Part shown: piece by piece, positions 43,816 to 54,424 of the stretch
Layout: every line of letters begins with the position of its first letter
Position numbering within the stretch: position 1 is the stretch's first letter
Assembly: GCF_002865645.1 (NCBI RefSeq)
Contig: NW_020194588.1
Span: 540,092 to 604,091 of the forward strand
Source of the DNA: Hyaloscypha bicolor E
Taxonomy: Eukaryota > Ascomycota > Leotiomycetes > Helotiales > Hyaloscyphaceae
Reading direction: 5' to 3'
DNA: 64,000 bases
Notes under the pieces: model-generated
Told to the model about the DNA's origin: nothing
What the model saw: the letters and a program-made list of their open reading frames with translations, nothing else
Database searches by the model: none
Position numbers and translations under genes: made by a program

Positions 43816-44505
43816 AGAATAGTCACTTACGAATCACGTGAATATAGTAAATTAATATTCATTTAATTATTAATAAATAAATAAGGTACCTATTAAGCAG
43901 CACTATATAATTTAAGCTAGAACTTATATAAGGCTACTTAAATACTACTTTTCTTCTATAAAAAACAGATTTCCCTTCTCGGAATCTTTCCTTTCCTCCT
44001 TTTTTTCTTCTCTTTTTTCTTCTTCTATATTACGCTCTACCGCTTCACTGGTAAATTTAGCGTCACGTGACTGCGATGACGCATGCGGCTGTGCTAGTAT
44101 TTAGAATACCAAAGCTCCCGCACTCAAGAGCTTCTCTCCTTAGTTTAGAATCCTCGGAATAAGAGCCACTCTACCTTGCTTTTCAAGTCCAGAGGCCCGG
44201 TTACATAACATTCTAATTCGTCTTTAAATAATTCCCAGCTTTTTAAGTAAGATATTATCTTAATAGTACTCTTATTAAGTCTATTATATAATTTAGATAA
44301 TAAAAACATCTTGAGAGAAGAGTCTGCCCTTAATAACCGAAGAAGCCTAAGAATATATTAAGGTTTTACCTTGCTTACTAAGCCTCGCCACTACTTAATT
44401 GGGCAGTGCAGTGGCGCTAGACTCGGGCTACCCCGGAGCCTTACCTAATTAGGCTAGCTTGTCACGTGTAACATTACGTGTGGTATCACGTGCATACTAC
44501 TCAAC

Positions 44506-44815
44506 TACTGTGGTACGGCAAGCCGTACTCTATCAAAATCGCTTTGTTTTGACAGTTTTGATGTTTTGGTCACATGACAAAGGCTGGGGCCTTTTGCACG
44601 TGACTTGCGGAAATCTCATAAGAAAGCTGGTTTTTCTGTAGTTCTAGACAACAATCCCTTCTCCATATTCAATCAATTGAGCTTTTGCACACTGTATACT
44701 GTTTATGCTTTACTATTTATGCCTTTAATCTTATTGTTTTGCTGTCAAGTCACGTTTTGCGCTCTGGTATACTTTATGTGGGTTTTTGTCTTGTCGCAGT
44801 TTCCCTCCCACACTA
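44506..44815. repeat. Unmutated copy of a dispersed 310-bp repeat
   Basis: Lies within hAT-1 and is the non-RIP counterpart of 2845-3154 (gapless). It ends at CCCACAC, the same motif as the hAT terminal inverted repeat, so it may be a hAT-derived module. Two short overlapping open frames (44459-44641, 44605-44844) have no recognisable domain and are not called as genes. Confidence 0.85.
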
Positions 44816-44816
44816 C

Positions 44817-44888
44817 TCTAGAATATTCTAGAGTAGTTGAGTAGAGTATTGAGTAGAGTATAAGTAGTGAGAAATTTATTTGAGTAGA
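44817..44888. repeat. Right subterminal GAGTA array of hAT-1, inner part
   Basis: GAGTAG and GAGTATTGAGTAG repeats with a small CTCTAGAATATTCTAGAG palindrome. The array is split from its outer part (46234-46278) by the nested hAT-2 insertion. Confidence 0.8.
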
Positions 44889-45206
44889 ACAGGCTTGGCT
44901 ATGATCCTGGAACGATCCGTATCGTTCCTAAGCGAAATTGTGCCTTAGGCCTTAAACTGCCCTATAATTATAGGGAGCTTATAGCGTACTTCTACTTAGA
45001 CTTATAAATAACTTTATAACTCCTAATTATATAAAAAAAACTTTTAGTTACGTAATTACTCTATTTAATCCTAGCTTTCTATTTATATTATATATAGGAA
45101 ATTTAGATTTAAGCTTATCTCAATGCGGCGAAAAGAAGTGTTTTGAGTTTTCGTGAGGCTCGTTTAATTAGGAAGTACCTCCTATATAAATTTACTATGT
45201 AAGGTA

Positions 45207-46184
45207 AGAGCATGCGGCATTACTCGTCGTACACGTGATTTACCCCACTAACCCCACCAAAATCGCGATTTTTCAGCCCACACTCCAATATAATTCCCAA
45301 AATAATTAAAGTACTAGATTTATTAAGGCTTTAGTATACAGTAGCCATACCCTTACTATTAATCACATCTTCTAGCTTACAAGTAAGCCTTTCCGTCAAA
45401 TATCACTATTCCGTTGGATTAACTTCGCTCTATAACTCTTATAAGACCTCCTTTATATCCTCAATTAAAGTAGAAACAGTTTCCAACTTTATAATCTCAT
45501 TTTTCATCCATTGCCAGACCTTCTCAATTGGATTTAAATCAGGAGAAGAGGGAGGCTAATCAAATCCACGTAATCCATATAACTTTCGGGGTAGCTTTGC
45601 CATACCCTTATGGATCTTTGCCCCGTCTTCTATAAACTCCTTCTTTTGCTCTACTATTAAGGAGTCAAACCATGGAAAAACAATAGGATTAAGGACTTGG
45701 TTCAAGTAGGCTATACTACAAATCCCCTTCTTCCCTGGCTCCTTTACCAAGAAAATAAGCGGGGACTTCTAATCCTAGCTAATCGCTCTCCAAACTATTA
45801 CACTCACTTTACCACTCCTGTATAAAGATTATATATAATCTGGGTAATTCTTCTCATCCGGCCGACGTGTAACCCAAATTCTCCCACTCTGGTAAAGCCT
45901 GTAACCTCCCTAATTTGGCTATAGCTTTTCCCTTACTAGCGGAGTGAGCGAATAGTAGTATAAACAGGAGTTCTCCCGTTCTCATTAGGTTAGTAATCCT
46001 TAAGAACGGACGGAGAGAGGATATTTGAGATTTCTGAGTCTGATTCTGAGTCTTCCATTATTATACAATAATAATTAAAGAAGAAAAATGGTAGTTTGTG
46101 GGAAAAGAAGTGGTGAAGTGTGGGTTTCGGTGAGGGGTAGTCACGTGTTCGCTTAGGTGTACGACGAGCAATGCCGCATGCTCT
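45207..46184 (-). mobile_element. Internally deleted Tc1/mariner transposon
   Basis: The 978-bp element has 27-bp terminal inverted repeats starting AGAGCATGCGGCATTRCT (one mismatch), flanked by TA on both sides (45205-45206, 46185-46186), as expected for Tc1/mariner. The minus strand carries a broken transposase. It sits in hAT-2. Confidence 0.92.
45380..46059 (-). pseudogene. Broken Tc1/mariner transposase
   Basis: Minus-strand reading begins with an ATG near 46057 (MEDSESDSEIS...) and meets a stop at 45990. It then picks up in the middle of a Tc1-type transposase, having lost the N-terminal helix-turn-helix region. Visible parts are an RSGKVSVIVW catalytic-strand region, KEPGKKGICS, the block around EDGAKIHKG, and PPSSPDLNPIEKVW with the third acidic residue of the DDE/D triad. 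Several in-frame TAG/TAA codons stand where Trp or Gln is expected, suggesting light RIP or decay. It cannot encode an active enzyme. Confidence 0.85.
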
Positions 46185-46233
46185 TACTTTGCCCTGGATC
46201 GATCCAACCATTCCAGGAACATTGCCAAGCCTG

Positions 46234-46278
46234 GAGTAGAATATGAGTAGGGCCCACTACTCTACTCTACTCTACTCA
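46234..46278. repeat. Right subterminal GAGTA/TACTC array of hAT-1, outer part
   Basis: Starts with the GAGTAGAA duplication of hAT-2 and runs through four TACTC units to the terminal TTTCCCACACTG. Confidence 0.8.
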
Positions 46279-46526
46279 TTTCCCACACTGGAGACGGATG
46301 AGGAGGATAGAAAGGAGGGGAGCCAGTAGCTGAACTATAGTATCGCTTAAGTTGAACCATATTATCAGTAGCAAGAATACCCTTGTATTTTCCATAATAT
46401 GGTTCAACTTCCCTCACCAAAAACCACACTGTACTCACTATCTTTAATGATATATAGATACCTGTCCTCGTTTATACCTACCTTCCAACCCTGACCTTCT
46501 CCCAACGGCCCGCCAGGCATACTCCC

Positions 46527-46866
46527 AGCATATGCTTAACCTTTACTACTAAGAAGCAGCATATAAGTAAGTTAGAATACATCTTGTTTTACTATTATTA
46601 TTGCTCTAGTATATGCTCGGTATATAGAACCCATATACTTAGCATATGCTTTACTTTATTACTAAGAAGCAGTATATAAGTAAGTTAGAATATATCCTGC
46701 TTTATTATTACCCGTAATATATGCTCGGTATATAGAAATCATATGTCTAGTATATGCTTTACTTTACTACTAAGAAGCACACAAGCAAGCTAGAAAACAC
46801 CCTGTTTTATTACTATCCGTAATATATGCCCGGTATATGGAATCCATATGCCTAGCATATGCTAAC
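46527..46866. repeat. Minisatellite, three ~105-114 bp units
   Basis: Units at 46527-46640, 46641-46748 and 46749-46853, plus a partial fourth. Each begins AGCATATGCT or AGTATATGCT and contains CTACTAAGAAGCA, a GTAAGTTAGAA-like run and a ATGCYCGGTATATRGAA-like run. The palindrome GCATATGC recurs at unit boundaries. Confidence 0.9.
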
Positions 46867-47000
46867 CCTAACCCGTAGAGCCTTTACGTTGTAATATATC
46901 CCAATGCGGGGGGCTCTCACCGCCCCCCAACCCCCCGGACTAACCCAGACCCTAACCCCTGACCTTAAGCCCCCTCGCAAGCTCGGGGCTAACCCGAACC
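46862..47000. repeat. Short telomere-like motifs and GC-rich stretch
   Basis: CTAACCCTAACCC (46862-46874) is two units of the fungal telomere repeat. About 60 bp further right come TAACCCAGACCCTAACCCC and GGCTAACCC. The intervening sequence is strongly C-rich. It is too short to be a real telomere. Confidence 0.6.
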
Positions 47001-47224
47001 TTCCTAGCCCATATAGCTTATAGCCTATATATATGCAGAGCATAAGGAGAGCATATGCAGAGTATAAGAAGAGTATATGCCTAAAATATAATGGTCACAA
47101 AACCTATTCATTTGCTAGGCTAGCTGTCTTGCTTCCTTAAGCGATACTATGGTTCAGCTAAATAAACGAGCATATGCAGAGTTTGATCATATAGTTCAAC
47201 TTAAGCGATACTATAGTTCAACTA

Positions 47225-47590
47225 AAACCCCAAAGGATGGTGGGTGGCTCTGCTGTCCCCTAGTTTATTGAATAGAAGCTAACTTTCTCAGATATTACGT
47301 GGAATGCTCGAAATTAGAAGCACGGCCGATCTCAATAGAGTATATAGAATATTAGGCATCTTAGAAGTTATCGCTGTTTACGGCGTCGAAGAATATTGGG
47401 GTTGGTTATCACAATTACTGCTTGCCTTATAAGAAAGATGAAGAGAAGGAGCAGGGCTAGATCCACGGCCATATAACACTATTTGGCTCAAACGAACGCG
47501 CAGAGAACCTTTTTGGATGCAGCCTGACAGTTTCTAAGAGCAATTTAAGTTCGCTTAATAAAAAGTGAAGCCATCTCATTACCAAGTTTG
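47225..47590. other. Intergenic, downstream of the NLR gene
   Basis: About 370 bp of normal composition with no gene seen. It should contain the 3' untranslated region and polyadenylation site of the minus-strand NLR gene. Confidence 0.5.
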
Positions 47591-50500
47591 CTAATGCTCA
47601 TTAAGAGATCCTTCGATATCATACGTTAGCTCACCTTCGCCTTTCTCCCCGACGCCGACACCCTTTTCCATCTGGGAATCCCCATCAGCTTGGAAGTCCT
47701 GATCTGTATAGAATAGTTCTTGGTCATCCTGATAGCCCTCAACGCCACCAGCTGTCTGGTCCCAGAATTCCTGGTTGACGCTTGATTCTTGTGCTAAACG
47801 GACAACAGTTGCTCCGTATTCTGTAAGTAAGGAAATCATATCCCAATTGGCAAACTCCTTCGAATACTCTAAAGACAATGCTAGCGAGAGCAGATATCGA
47901 TGATCTCTGAGAGCAGTCTTGCTTAAAGACTTTAGGAGAACCCGAGCGATTTCAACTTGGCTACTCCGAGCAGCTGATTCCACAGCGCTCCAAACTTCCG
48001 CTCCCCCTTCAACAAGAGTTTGAATCACTTCCAGTGGTTGATCCAGTCGTTTGGCAGCAACCATGAGCGCTGTGTTCCCATCGTTATCAACCATCTCAAT
48101 ATTAGCCCCCCTTTCAATAAGGATTTGAAGAACTTGTCGATATATCTCCCAAGGAGAACACGTTACTCCCAGCATTAACGCAGTCTTTCCGTTGGTATTG
48201 ATCGCATTGATGTTGGCCCCGTGGTCTAGGAGAATTCCTAATTTCGCTGGATTCCCCAACTTAACTGCTATATGCAATGCCGTGTTACCATCAGAGTCGC
48301 TGCTCTTGTCGTTTACATCAGCGCCGTACTCCAGCAATACTTTCAAGGTGGCATCTTCCCCATATTCCACCGCAAGTTGCAAAGGTCTCCGCGACTCTTG
48401 TTCATACTCGGATCTATTTCCTACTGCATTAACGTTTGCTCCATTTTCAAGAAGAAGCCTGACCAGGGCTGCTGCACTAGCTGAGTTGGCCCTCTGAGCA
48501 AGTGCTTGAAGGCTTGTGTTTCGCTTGTAATGAACCCAGTTGATCATCTCGTGTGTAAAAACAGCTCCTTTGTCCAACAGCTCTCGAACCACTGTTTCGT
48601 GGCATTGAACCGCTGCTAAGTCAATTGCTGACCCCCCACTTCCGTATTTCTGGTCATCTTTCTTCGTGAAATCAGCTCCCCTCTCAAACAACAAGCGAAC
48701 GACCTCAAGCTTGCCATTTGATGCAGCAGCCATCATCGGCGTCCCATAATTCCCTCGAAGATAATCGATATCGGCTCCTAAATCAAGGAGATGTGAAACG
48801 GCCTCGCAATCTCCTTTACGGGCCGCCGCTTGTAGAACGTTTCCTTTTGTCCCACCACCTTCCTCGATAACCTTGGCCTGCTCTGTGTACAAAATTTCTA
48901 TCATGTGATCGATATCCTCTTCCGAAAATTTGCGTAACTTAGTCGGAAGTATCGACGGATCTTTTTTGAGTGCCCAGCCCAGGAGAATTTTGGCGCATGA
49001 CACCTTCTTTTCTTTGATCGCTGCGTTCAGTGCTCGATTGAAATCCCTTGGGGCTTTTTTAACATAGTGATCCGAGTCTTTTTCTAAGAGAAGAGATACG
49101 GCTTCCAAATGTCCATGTGTGGATGCCATAGCAAGCGCACCTGTTTCGGTATAAGATGCATAGGACCTGGATCTTAGGTAATTCTTGTCATCTAGCAACT
49201 TCCTAGCAATGGAGATGTGGCAGTTTCGAGAAGCTATCGCGAGGGCACTCTCACCCACTCGGATATTGATGTCGGCGCCTTTCTCTACTAGAATATCAAA
49301 AAGCTCCTCATCTCCGATCTCACATACTTTGAGTATAGATGTACTCTTTTTGTGAACGTGGTTGAGTTCAGAAGGTGTCCCCAACAAGTCCAGGAGAGTT
49401 AATGCTGCTTTCCTATATCCTAGTGTCAGAGCTTGCAAAACAAAGCCCGTCTTCCTCTGTGGAAAGGAAGTCAGCTCTCTCGCTAGAGCCGCGACGGCCA
49501 GGAGGTTATTCGCCGCTATTGCGTCTTCGAGTGCCTGTTCCAAAGTGCGAGTTTTGATATCCGGGAATACTGGAGTCTGGGGCAGATCCTCGTGACATAG
49601 ACCGAGATGGGTTTTCAGGGCCGAGTCCGATGGTAAACCCAGTACAGAATAGTCACAGGTGTTATGGGGGCACATGAATGATCTCCGGTGCTGATTGCAA
49701 TGCCTTTCGCGTTCCTTGTGGGTTCCGAATCCGGCCACAAAGTAAGGACACCGCAAAACTGGGCATCGAAATGGCGATTTCCCATAAAACTTGTCGAGAT
49801 TGTCCTGCTCCGCACCCTGGATGACCTGACCTTCAATCACGGACCGAGAATGACAGATTTGCCCTAATAAGTATGGCAGTCGCTCTTCTATTCAAAGTTA
49901 GTTTACAATTTATGCGGAAGAAGAAGGTCTTACGTGTCTCTGGATCTTCTGTTAATATTGTGTCCGTCTGGTCATAAAGCTGTTGGATCTCACTCGATAA
50001 CCGAATAAAGTCTGCTCTGCATAGTCGACCTGATTCAAATTCCCATGAGCACGCTGACTGAATCCTCTGACGCTCTTGTAGTATCAGAATTGCTTTCTGC
50101 AGGGATTTCGGGATTACTGTTTCAATGTTGGTAGTCCTTAAAAGAGATTCCAAATGCTTGAACCAGTTGCATGCCGCATATTCTTGAAAAGCAAGGTCAC
50201 CACTCAAGACGCTTGCAGCAAATGTGTCTTCCGCGCATCCTGGACTGAACGGATCAAATGTAAGGTACGAGGTGCAGAAAGTCGCCATAAATTCTTCGGC
50301 CTCAGAACTTTTGATGTAATAACCGCTGTGATGTTGCCACAGATATCTATAATCGTCAGCTTCATGTCACCCAAGAAGGATCCGTGATTTACTCCTTTGC
50401 TGTTGGATGTATCAAATCAACAATTCCGTTCTGACGAATTTGAATTATTGGCCCGCAGAGATCATCAAGTGGAAATCTCGAATGCCGATTTTCGAAGTCG

Positions 50501-52573
50501 ACATTCTGTTCATCGAGATTGATGGCAAGAGCGCCTTGAATTTCATGAGCATATAACACTCGTTTTGAGGTGGTGACGAGAGTGAGGACGAGCTTTGCTC
50601 TCTGCAGACGCTTTTCCACTTGATTGGGATTCCTGGAGGTGGCTTTCCCAATTCTGACGAGCATACGGCCGTATCTGGAAGTGTTTTTCAATGTTATATT
50701 TCGAGCCCAGGTTGAGAGCCAACGTACGCTTCATTTATGCCATGAGGTAGCACCTCAAATCTTAGCTCTTGGTTTAGATCTTCTAGATTGTCTTGAGATA
50801 ACAAATTGTCCATTATGAGGCGAGACAGAAGGAACATCCCTGTGTTTGGCTTTATCAGCATGAGAATTTCAATCTGGTTTCGGGAAAGGGGCTCACCCTT
50901 GGGCCGTGTGCAGATCTCCTTTGAGATAAGTTGCTCCCTTTCCTGAGTGAACTTAAATCTCTGGCATAACTGAGCCATTTTGAATGTGACATATGCTGTG
51001 ATATCATTTTCAAGATTCTGCGGTTTTATATTGAACTTGGTTGCTGTTTTCAACGATTTCTCGAGGTCTTTCTCTTGTCGACTCGTGACAATTATTCGAA
51101 CATTTGCCTGCTCATCGTTCGTTCTCGAACCGATAGTGATCAGGTTCGAAAACAGCTTTCGTTCTTCTTCAGAACATTCGTCTAGGCCGTCGATTCCAAT
51201 ATATAATGAATCATGATTTGTTAATATCTGGCCGAGGATTTGAAGAAGTTTCGATGGATCCTTGGCTCGCCGCTCGCCGCCTGCGAGCATGGACTCATAA
51301 ATGAAATCCAAGCTGTTCGGATTAATCTGAAAGATTTGTGAAATAAGACTCTTGGCAATATCTGTGAAGTGTGATCGAAGTGGGTCGTTGTTCTTGCAAT
51401 AAAAGTATACGACTTGAGCATCTGGCAGAGTCGCACTGATCTCATCAATTACAGAACTAAAAATCACCGTCTTGCCTTCACGAATTTATCTTAGTCAAAA
51501 GCCGAGCGAAGGAAAGTGAAAAATTAATTATTAAATGACATACCGGCTCCTGGAATTCCGCACAACCAAAATGTACAAGGTGTGTAATCGGTACATTTGA
51601 GCCAGCCCAACATCTGCGGCTGAGAGAATATCCATCGCGTCGTCTGCGGTAGCATGGCTCGGATCTTCCGGAGTTCTTGGTGCTGAATTGCAGAGTTCGT
51701 TTCACTCGAAAGCCAGTCCATGATAGCTATTCTACGCTGGTTCTGCTGTCCATCTAGCAAAACTTCCATTTCTTTGGTGAAAAGAATCCGAGCTTCTTGG
51801 GATTCTTGAAAATGTGCGACATTGGCTGATTGGAGTATCAAATCTCGGGATCGGTCTAGTTTCTTCAAAATGTCCTCAAACATGTCACTAAAAGTGTGGT
51901 AGGTTAACTTAAACGTTAACTTCCATGCTGTAGACGGGCACGACGTTAGCAGAAAGTCAAGAAATAAACCGAGAATCTCATCGTACTTCCATGCTTGAAA
52001 AATACAATCGCACGCTTGTGAAAGTCTAGGATATCCTCGAATATATCGGCCAAGACCTGCTTCACATGGGGATGGCTGCAAAATATTGCGTCGACTGTCG
52101 AGAGAATCGGTAGAGAATTCCCTATCCTCTCATACGCATCCAACAACGCGTCGAAAGCTTCGTTGAGCTTTGAGGCAATCTAGTTCACCATTCAACTGAA
52201 TACAAGACAGCTCTATCTTGTGGAACTTCTTACCTGGAGGCATAATTTTATTGGACCCTATTTTTGATTATCAACAGAATTTTCTCTGGGGTCTTTCACA
52301 ACGACTAACCCATATGAAAGCAAGTAACTCGGGTTTGGCTTGTACAAATACCTCGAGAACTCCAGCATATTGTTTCAGGCCGTGTAAGAAAGGCTTGATC
52401 TTATTCAGATTTCGAAGACCCTTTCTTGCCGCTTGTTCCGTCTGTATCCTCTTGATTGAAGCCTTTAGGTCATCAAAAGTTGCAAGCTGGAACAGTTCAG
52501 TGTGTTCTGATGAGAGTCGGGTTTTAAAGCTGGCGAGGATGTTCTCAAAATTGCTGGGCATAGACGAGGCCAT
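47591..52573 (-). CDS. NACHT-ankyrin NLR-type STAND receptor
   Basis: Eight exons join in phase (52573-52310, 52257-52234, 52179-51987, 51927-51544, 51475-50728, 50674-50393, 50325-49934, 49887-47591) to give 1527 residues. The helical N-terminal region (1-270) resembles the fungal pre-NACHT domain with a FIWGPIK motif. The NACHT ATPase has Walker A GIPGAGKT (284-291), Walker B LYIGIDGLDEC (379-389) and an IIVTSR sensor. A winged-helix-like region is followed by LPYLLGQICHSRS and a Cys/His-rich zinc-finger-like module (802-864). Ankyrin repeats span about 872-1460 and the tail is acidic. Family knowledge: such NTP-driven receptors act in non-self recognition or programmed cell death. Ligand and effector are unknown. 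It appears intact and sits next to the transposon-rich border. Confidence 0.9.
52234..52257 (-). other. 24-nt micro-exon of the NLR gene
   Basis: Eight codons (GPIKLCLQ) are flanked by AG acceptor and GTAAGA donor. They complete the FIW-GPIK motif split between exon 1 and this exon, which supports the model strongly. It is in phase 0 on both sides. Confidence 0.8.
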
Positions 52574-54424
52574 CGATCTCAGGCTACACCCAGGGTAGTG
52601 GGCGATTATTTCAGTTGTGGAATCCGTGGGACCGTGTTAGGATTTCCCAAAGAGATCTGGACTGGGAAATGGAATTTTTAGAAACGCAGTTCAGATGAAG
52701 AGAATTAGTTCATCATTGCGAAGGTAGCTAACTAGTTCAGATGTGGTTGCCTGCTGCCTACCTTGGTCGTCAGTACTCAGCCACCGCCACGTATGTTACT
52801 CAATGCGCTGTACGAAGGCGGGCGGCATTAAAAATCGTCCATCCGCTAAAAAGCGAGGAACACCAAATCGCTACCTTTGGAAAATCACACCAAATCTCAA
52901 TGCAATCCCTCAAACTCTTTAAAATAGCTTTGTGAGGTAGAAAAGAAGCATATCTAACTTTTGTAAGATTTTCTCAATAATTAAGTACAATACGGAATTA
53001 CGAGAATTTTTATATTGCGAGAGTTAACGTTATGCCCGCCCTCGCTTAGCGAATTGGACGATTTTTAATGCCGCCCCGCCTTCGTAGCTCCAGGATGCTT
53101 GGCAGGCTTGAGAACAGCAACAATACCTTTTGTTTAATTTCAATCTCTAACTCTGAGATATGACTTTGAGAGACGGGCAAAATTAAAGGCGAGGGTTTTG
53201 GAAGAGTCATGTTTATTCTGACGAGTGTTTTATCACATAATATGGAGTACGGATGGTGAAACTTCAATTCTTCGTGCGGAAAAGGACGACGACGGCTTGC
53301 GACGACTCAACACCTCCGCGTAGTGCAAGCTGGAAACCTTTAGTGCTATTATCGAGATAGTATCTAGAGGGCTAAGATTGAGTCACGATCGATTATACGC
53401 GCCCCTGTGAGCGACCTCGTCCACCGCTCCATTGACACTACAATCAATAACACTAGAACAATCACGACAAGTCTTCTGCCAGAGACCACGATCACGATCA
53501 ACGATAATATTGATACGCTGGTGAGAGCGCGCCCACGATAATCCTTTCCTCTCTCGATCGCCGAATCCACGATGCTCGATTTATACAAATAAACCACCGA
53601 TTAATAGGGAAGGTCTAGTAGACTTCCCTCAATACATATACACGTCAAATACACAAGGCTCGGGAAAGCGAGGTATAAGACCTAGTAAAGGAAAGACGTA
53701 TTTATAGGTAGGATAAGCCTGTAATTAATTACTCTATACGTTCAAGACAAGAGAGAAGCTAGTTAAGGGGTAGATACGAGGGCCTCTTTTGAGGAGATAC
53801 ACATCTCCGGCTTCAGCGACGGTATTGCCTACTAGGGCTACATCTCATTTCGAGAAGTCACCCTTTGATAGCTCCGCGCTTGGAGCAAATTGCTGGAAAT
53901 GTTTCACAAAACATCGTACGATGCAAACAATATACAGTCAGTGATTCATCCAAGTTGAAGCTCCTGAGGAAAAGTTTGATTTCACAATTTCACTTAAAAC
54001 GTAGCGAGCAAAGACAATCGTAGAGTAGTGAGAACGTTTCCATTCGAATTTTTGCTCACCCCAGACAACCCCCATCCATCACCACCAATCTATCTGCACC
54101 ATGAGACGCAACCAAGGAGAAAATGCAGGGAAAACGAGAGCAGCAAGGTCAAAGCAGGTAGGAAACACATCAGGGAAAATTGCCTAGGTAATAAAGTACA
54201 GCAGTGACAATCGAGGGTTTAAGCACCCACCCCGAATGCACACCGCAAGCTGCTCCAGCCCCCACAGCAAAAAGCCATGATATATGCAGCAACTTCCACC
54301 TGCCGCACCAACCACCACCCTCTCCCGTCAACGCAATCAACAGTCTACTGCTCCCCCATTACAAACTACCAACTACCACCAAGCCAAACCAGCCCCAGGT
54401 CTATACTACAGGGTGTGCAATCGT
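52574..54424. other. Intergenic, NLR promoter and carrier 3' region
   Basis: About 1.85 kb without a supported gene. The right part includes the 3' region of the ADP/ATP carrier gene. The middle (about 53280-53850) has a different texture, with CGATCG-rich sequence and an imperfect hairpin at 53606-53629 (AGGGAAG...CTTCCCT). That could be an old repeat or LTR fragment, but no second copy or terminal structure is visible. Confidence 0.5.

Larger units (their letters stand above)
44890..46233. mobile_element. Nested hAT-like MITE (hAT-2)
   Basis: Inverted ends begin CAGGCTTGGC and stay similar for about 27 bp, with perfect 8-bp target duplications GAGTAGAA (44882-44889 and 46234-46241). The target is in the GAGTA array of hAT-1. 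After removal of the Tc1 insertion it is only about 364 bp, so it is a MITE without a transposase. Confidence 0.88.
43685..46290. mobile_element. hAT-like DNA transposon (hAT-1), non-autonomous
   Basis: The 2606-bp element has inverted ends CAGTGTGGG...CCCACACTG and perfect 8-bp target duplications GAGACGGA. An 8-bp duplication together with CAG-type ends is diagnostic of the hAT superfamily. Both subterminal regions are packed with GAGTA/TACTC repeats, which are plausible transposase-binding arrays. Without the nested hAT-2 and Tc1 copies it is about 1.25 kb and holds no ORF above about 80 codons, so it would depend on a transposase made elsewhere. Several CACGTG motifs occur in it. Confidence 0.88.
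46327..47224. mobile_element. Terminal-inverted-repeat element, probable TA-type MITE
   Basis: Left end begins TAGCTGAACTATAGTATCGC and the right end is its inverse, ending GCGATACTATAGTTCAACTA. The match runs about 36 bp with few differences. TA at both outer edges fits Tc1/mariner or pogo-type target duplication. A third, inward copy of the terminus lies at 47137-47160. No transposase ORF is present. The interior carries a minisatellite and a GC-rich stretch. Either one composite element or two overlapping MITEs is possible. Confidence 0.7.

Noticed and set aside
46527..46866. CRISPR-like array
   Set aside because: Units are contiguous tandem repeats of over 100 bp without unique spacers, and the genome is eukaryotic.
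48192..49595. Open frames on the plus strand opposite the ankyrin exon
   Set aside because: They mirror the codon pattern of the real minus-strand exon and encode no domain.
53280..53850. Solo LTR candidate upstream of the NLR gene
   Set aside because: No terminal TG...CA pair, target duplication or second copy could be found in the window.
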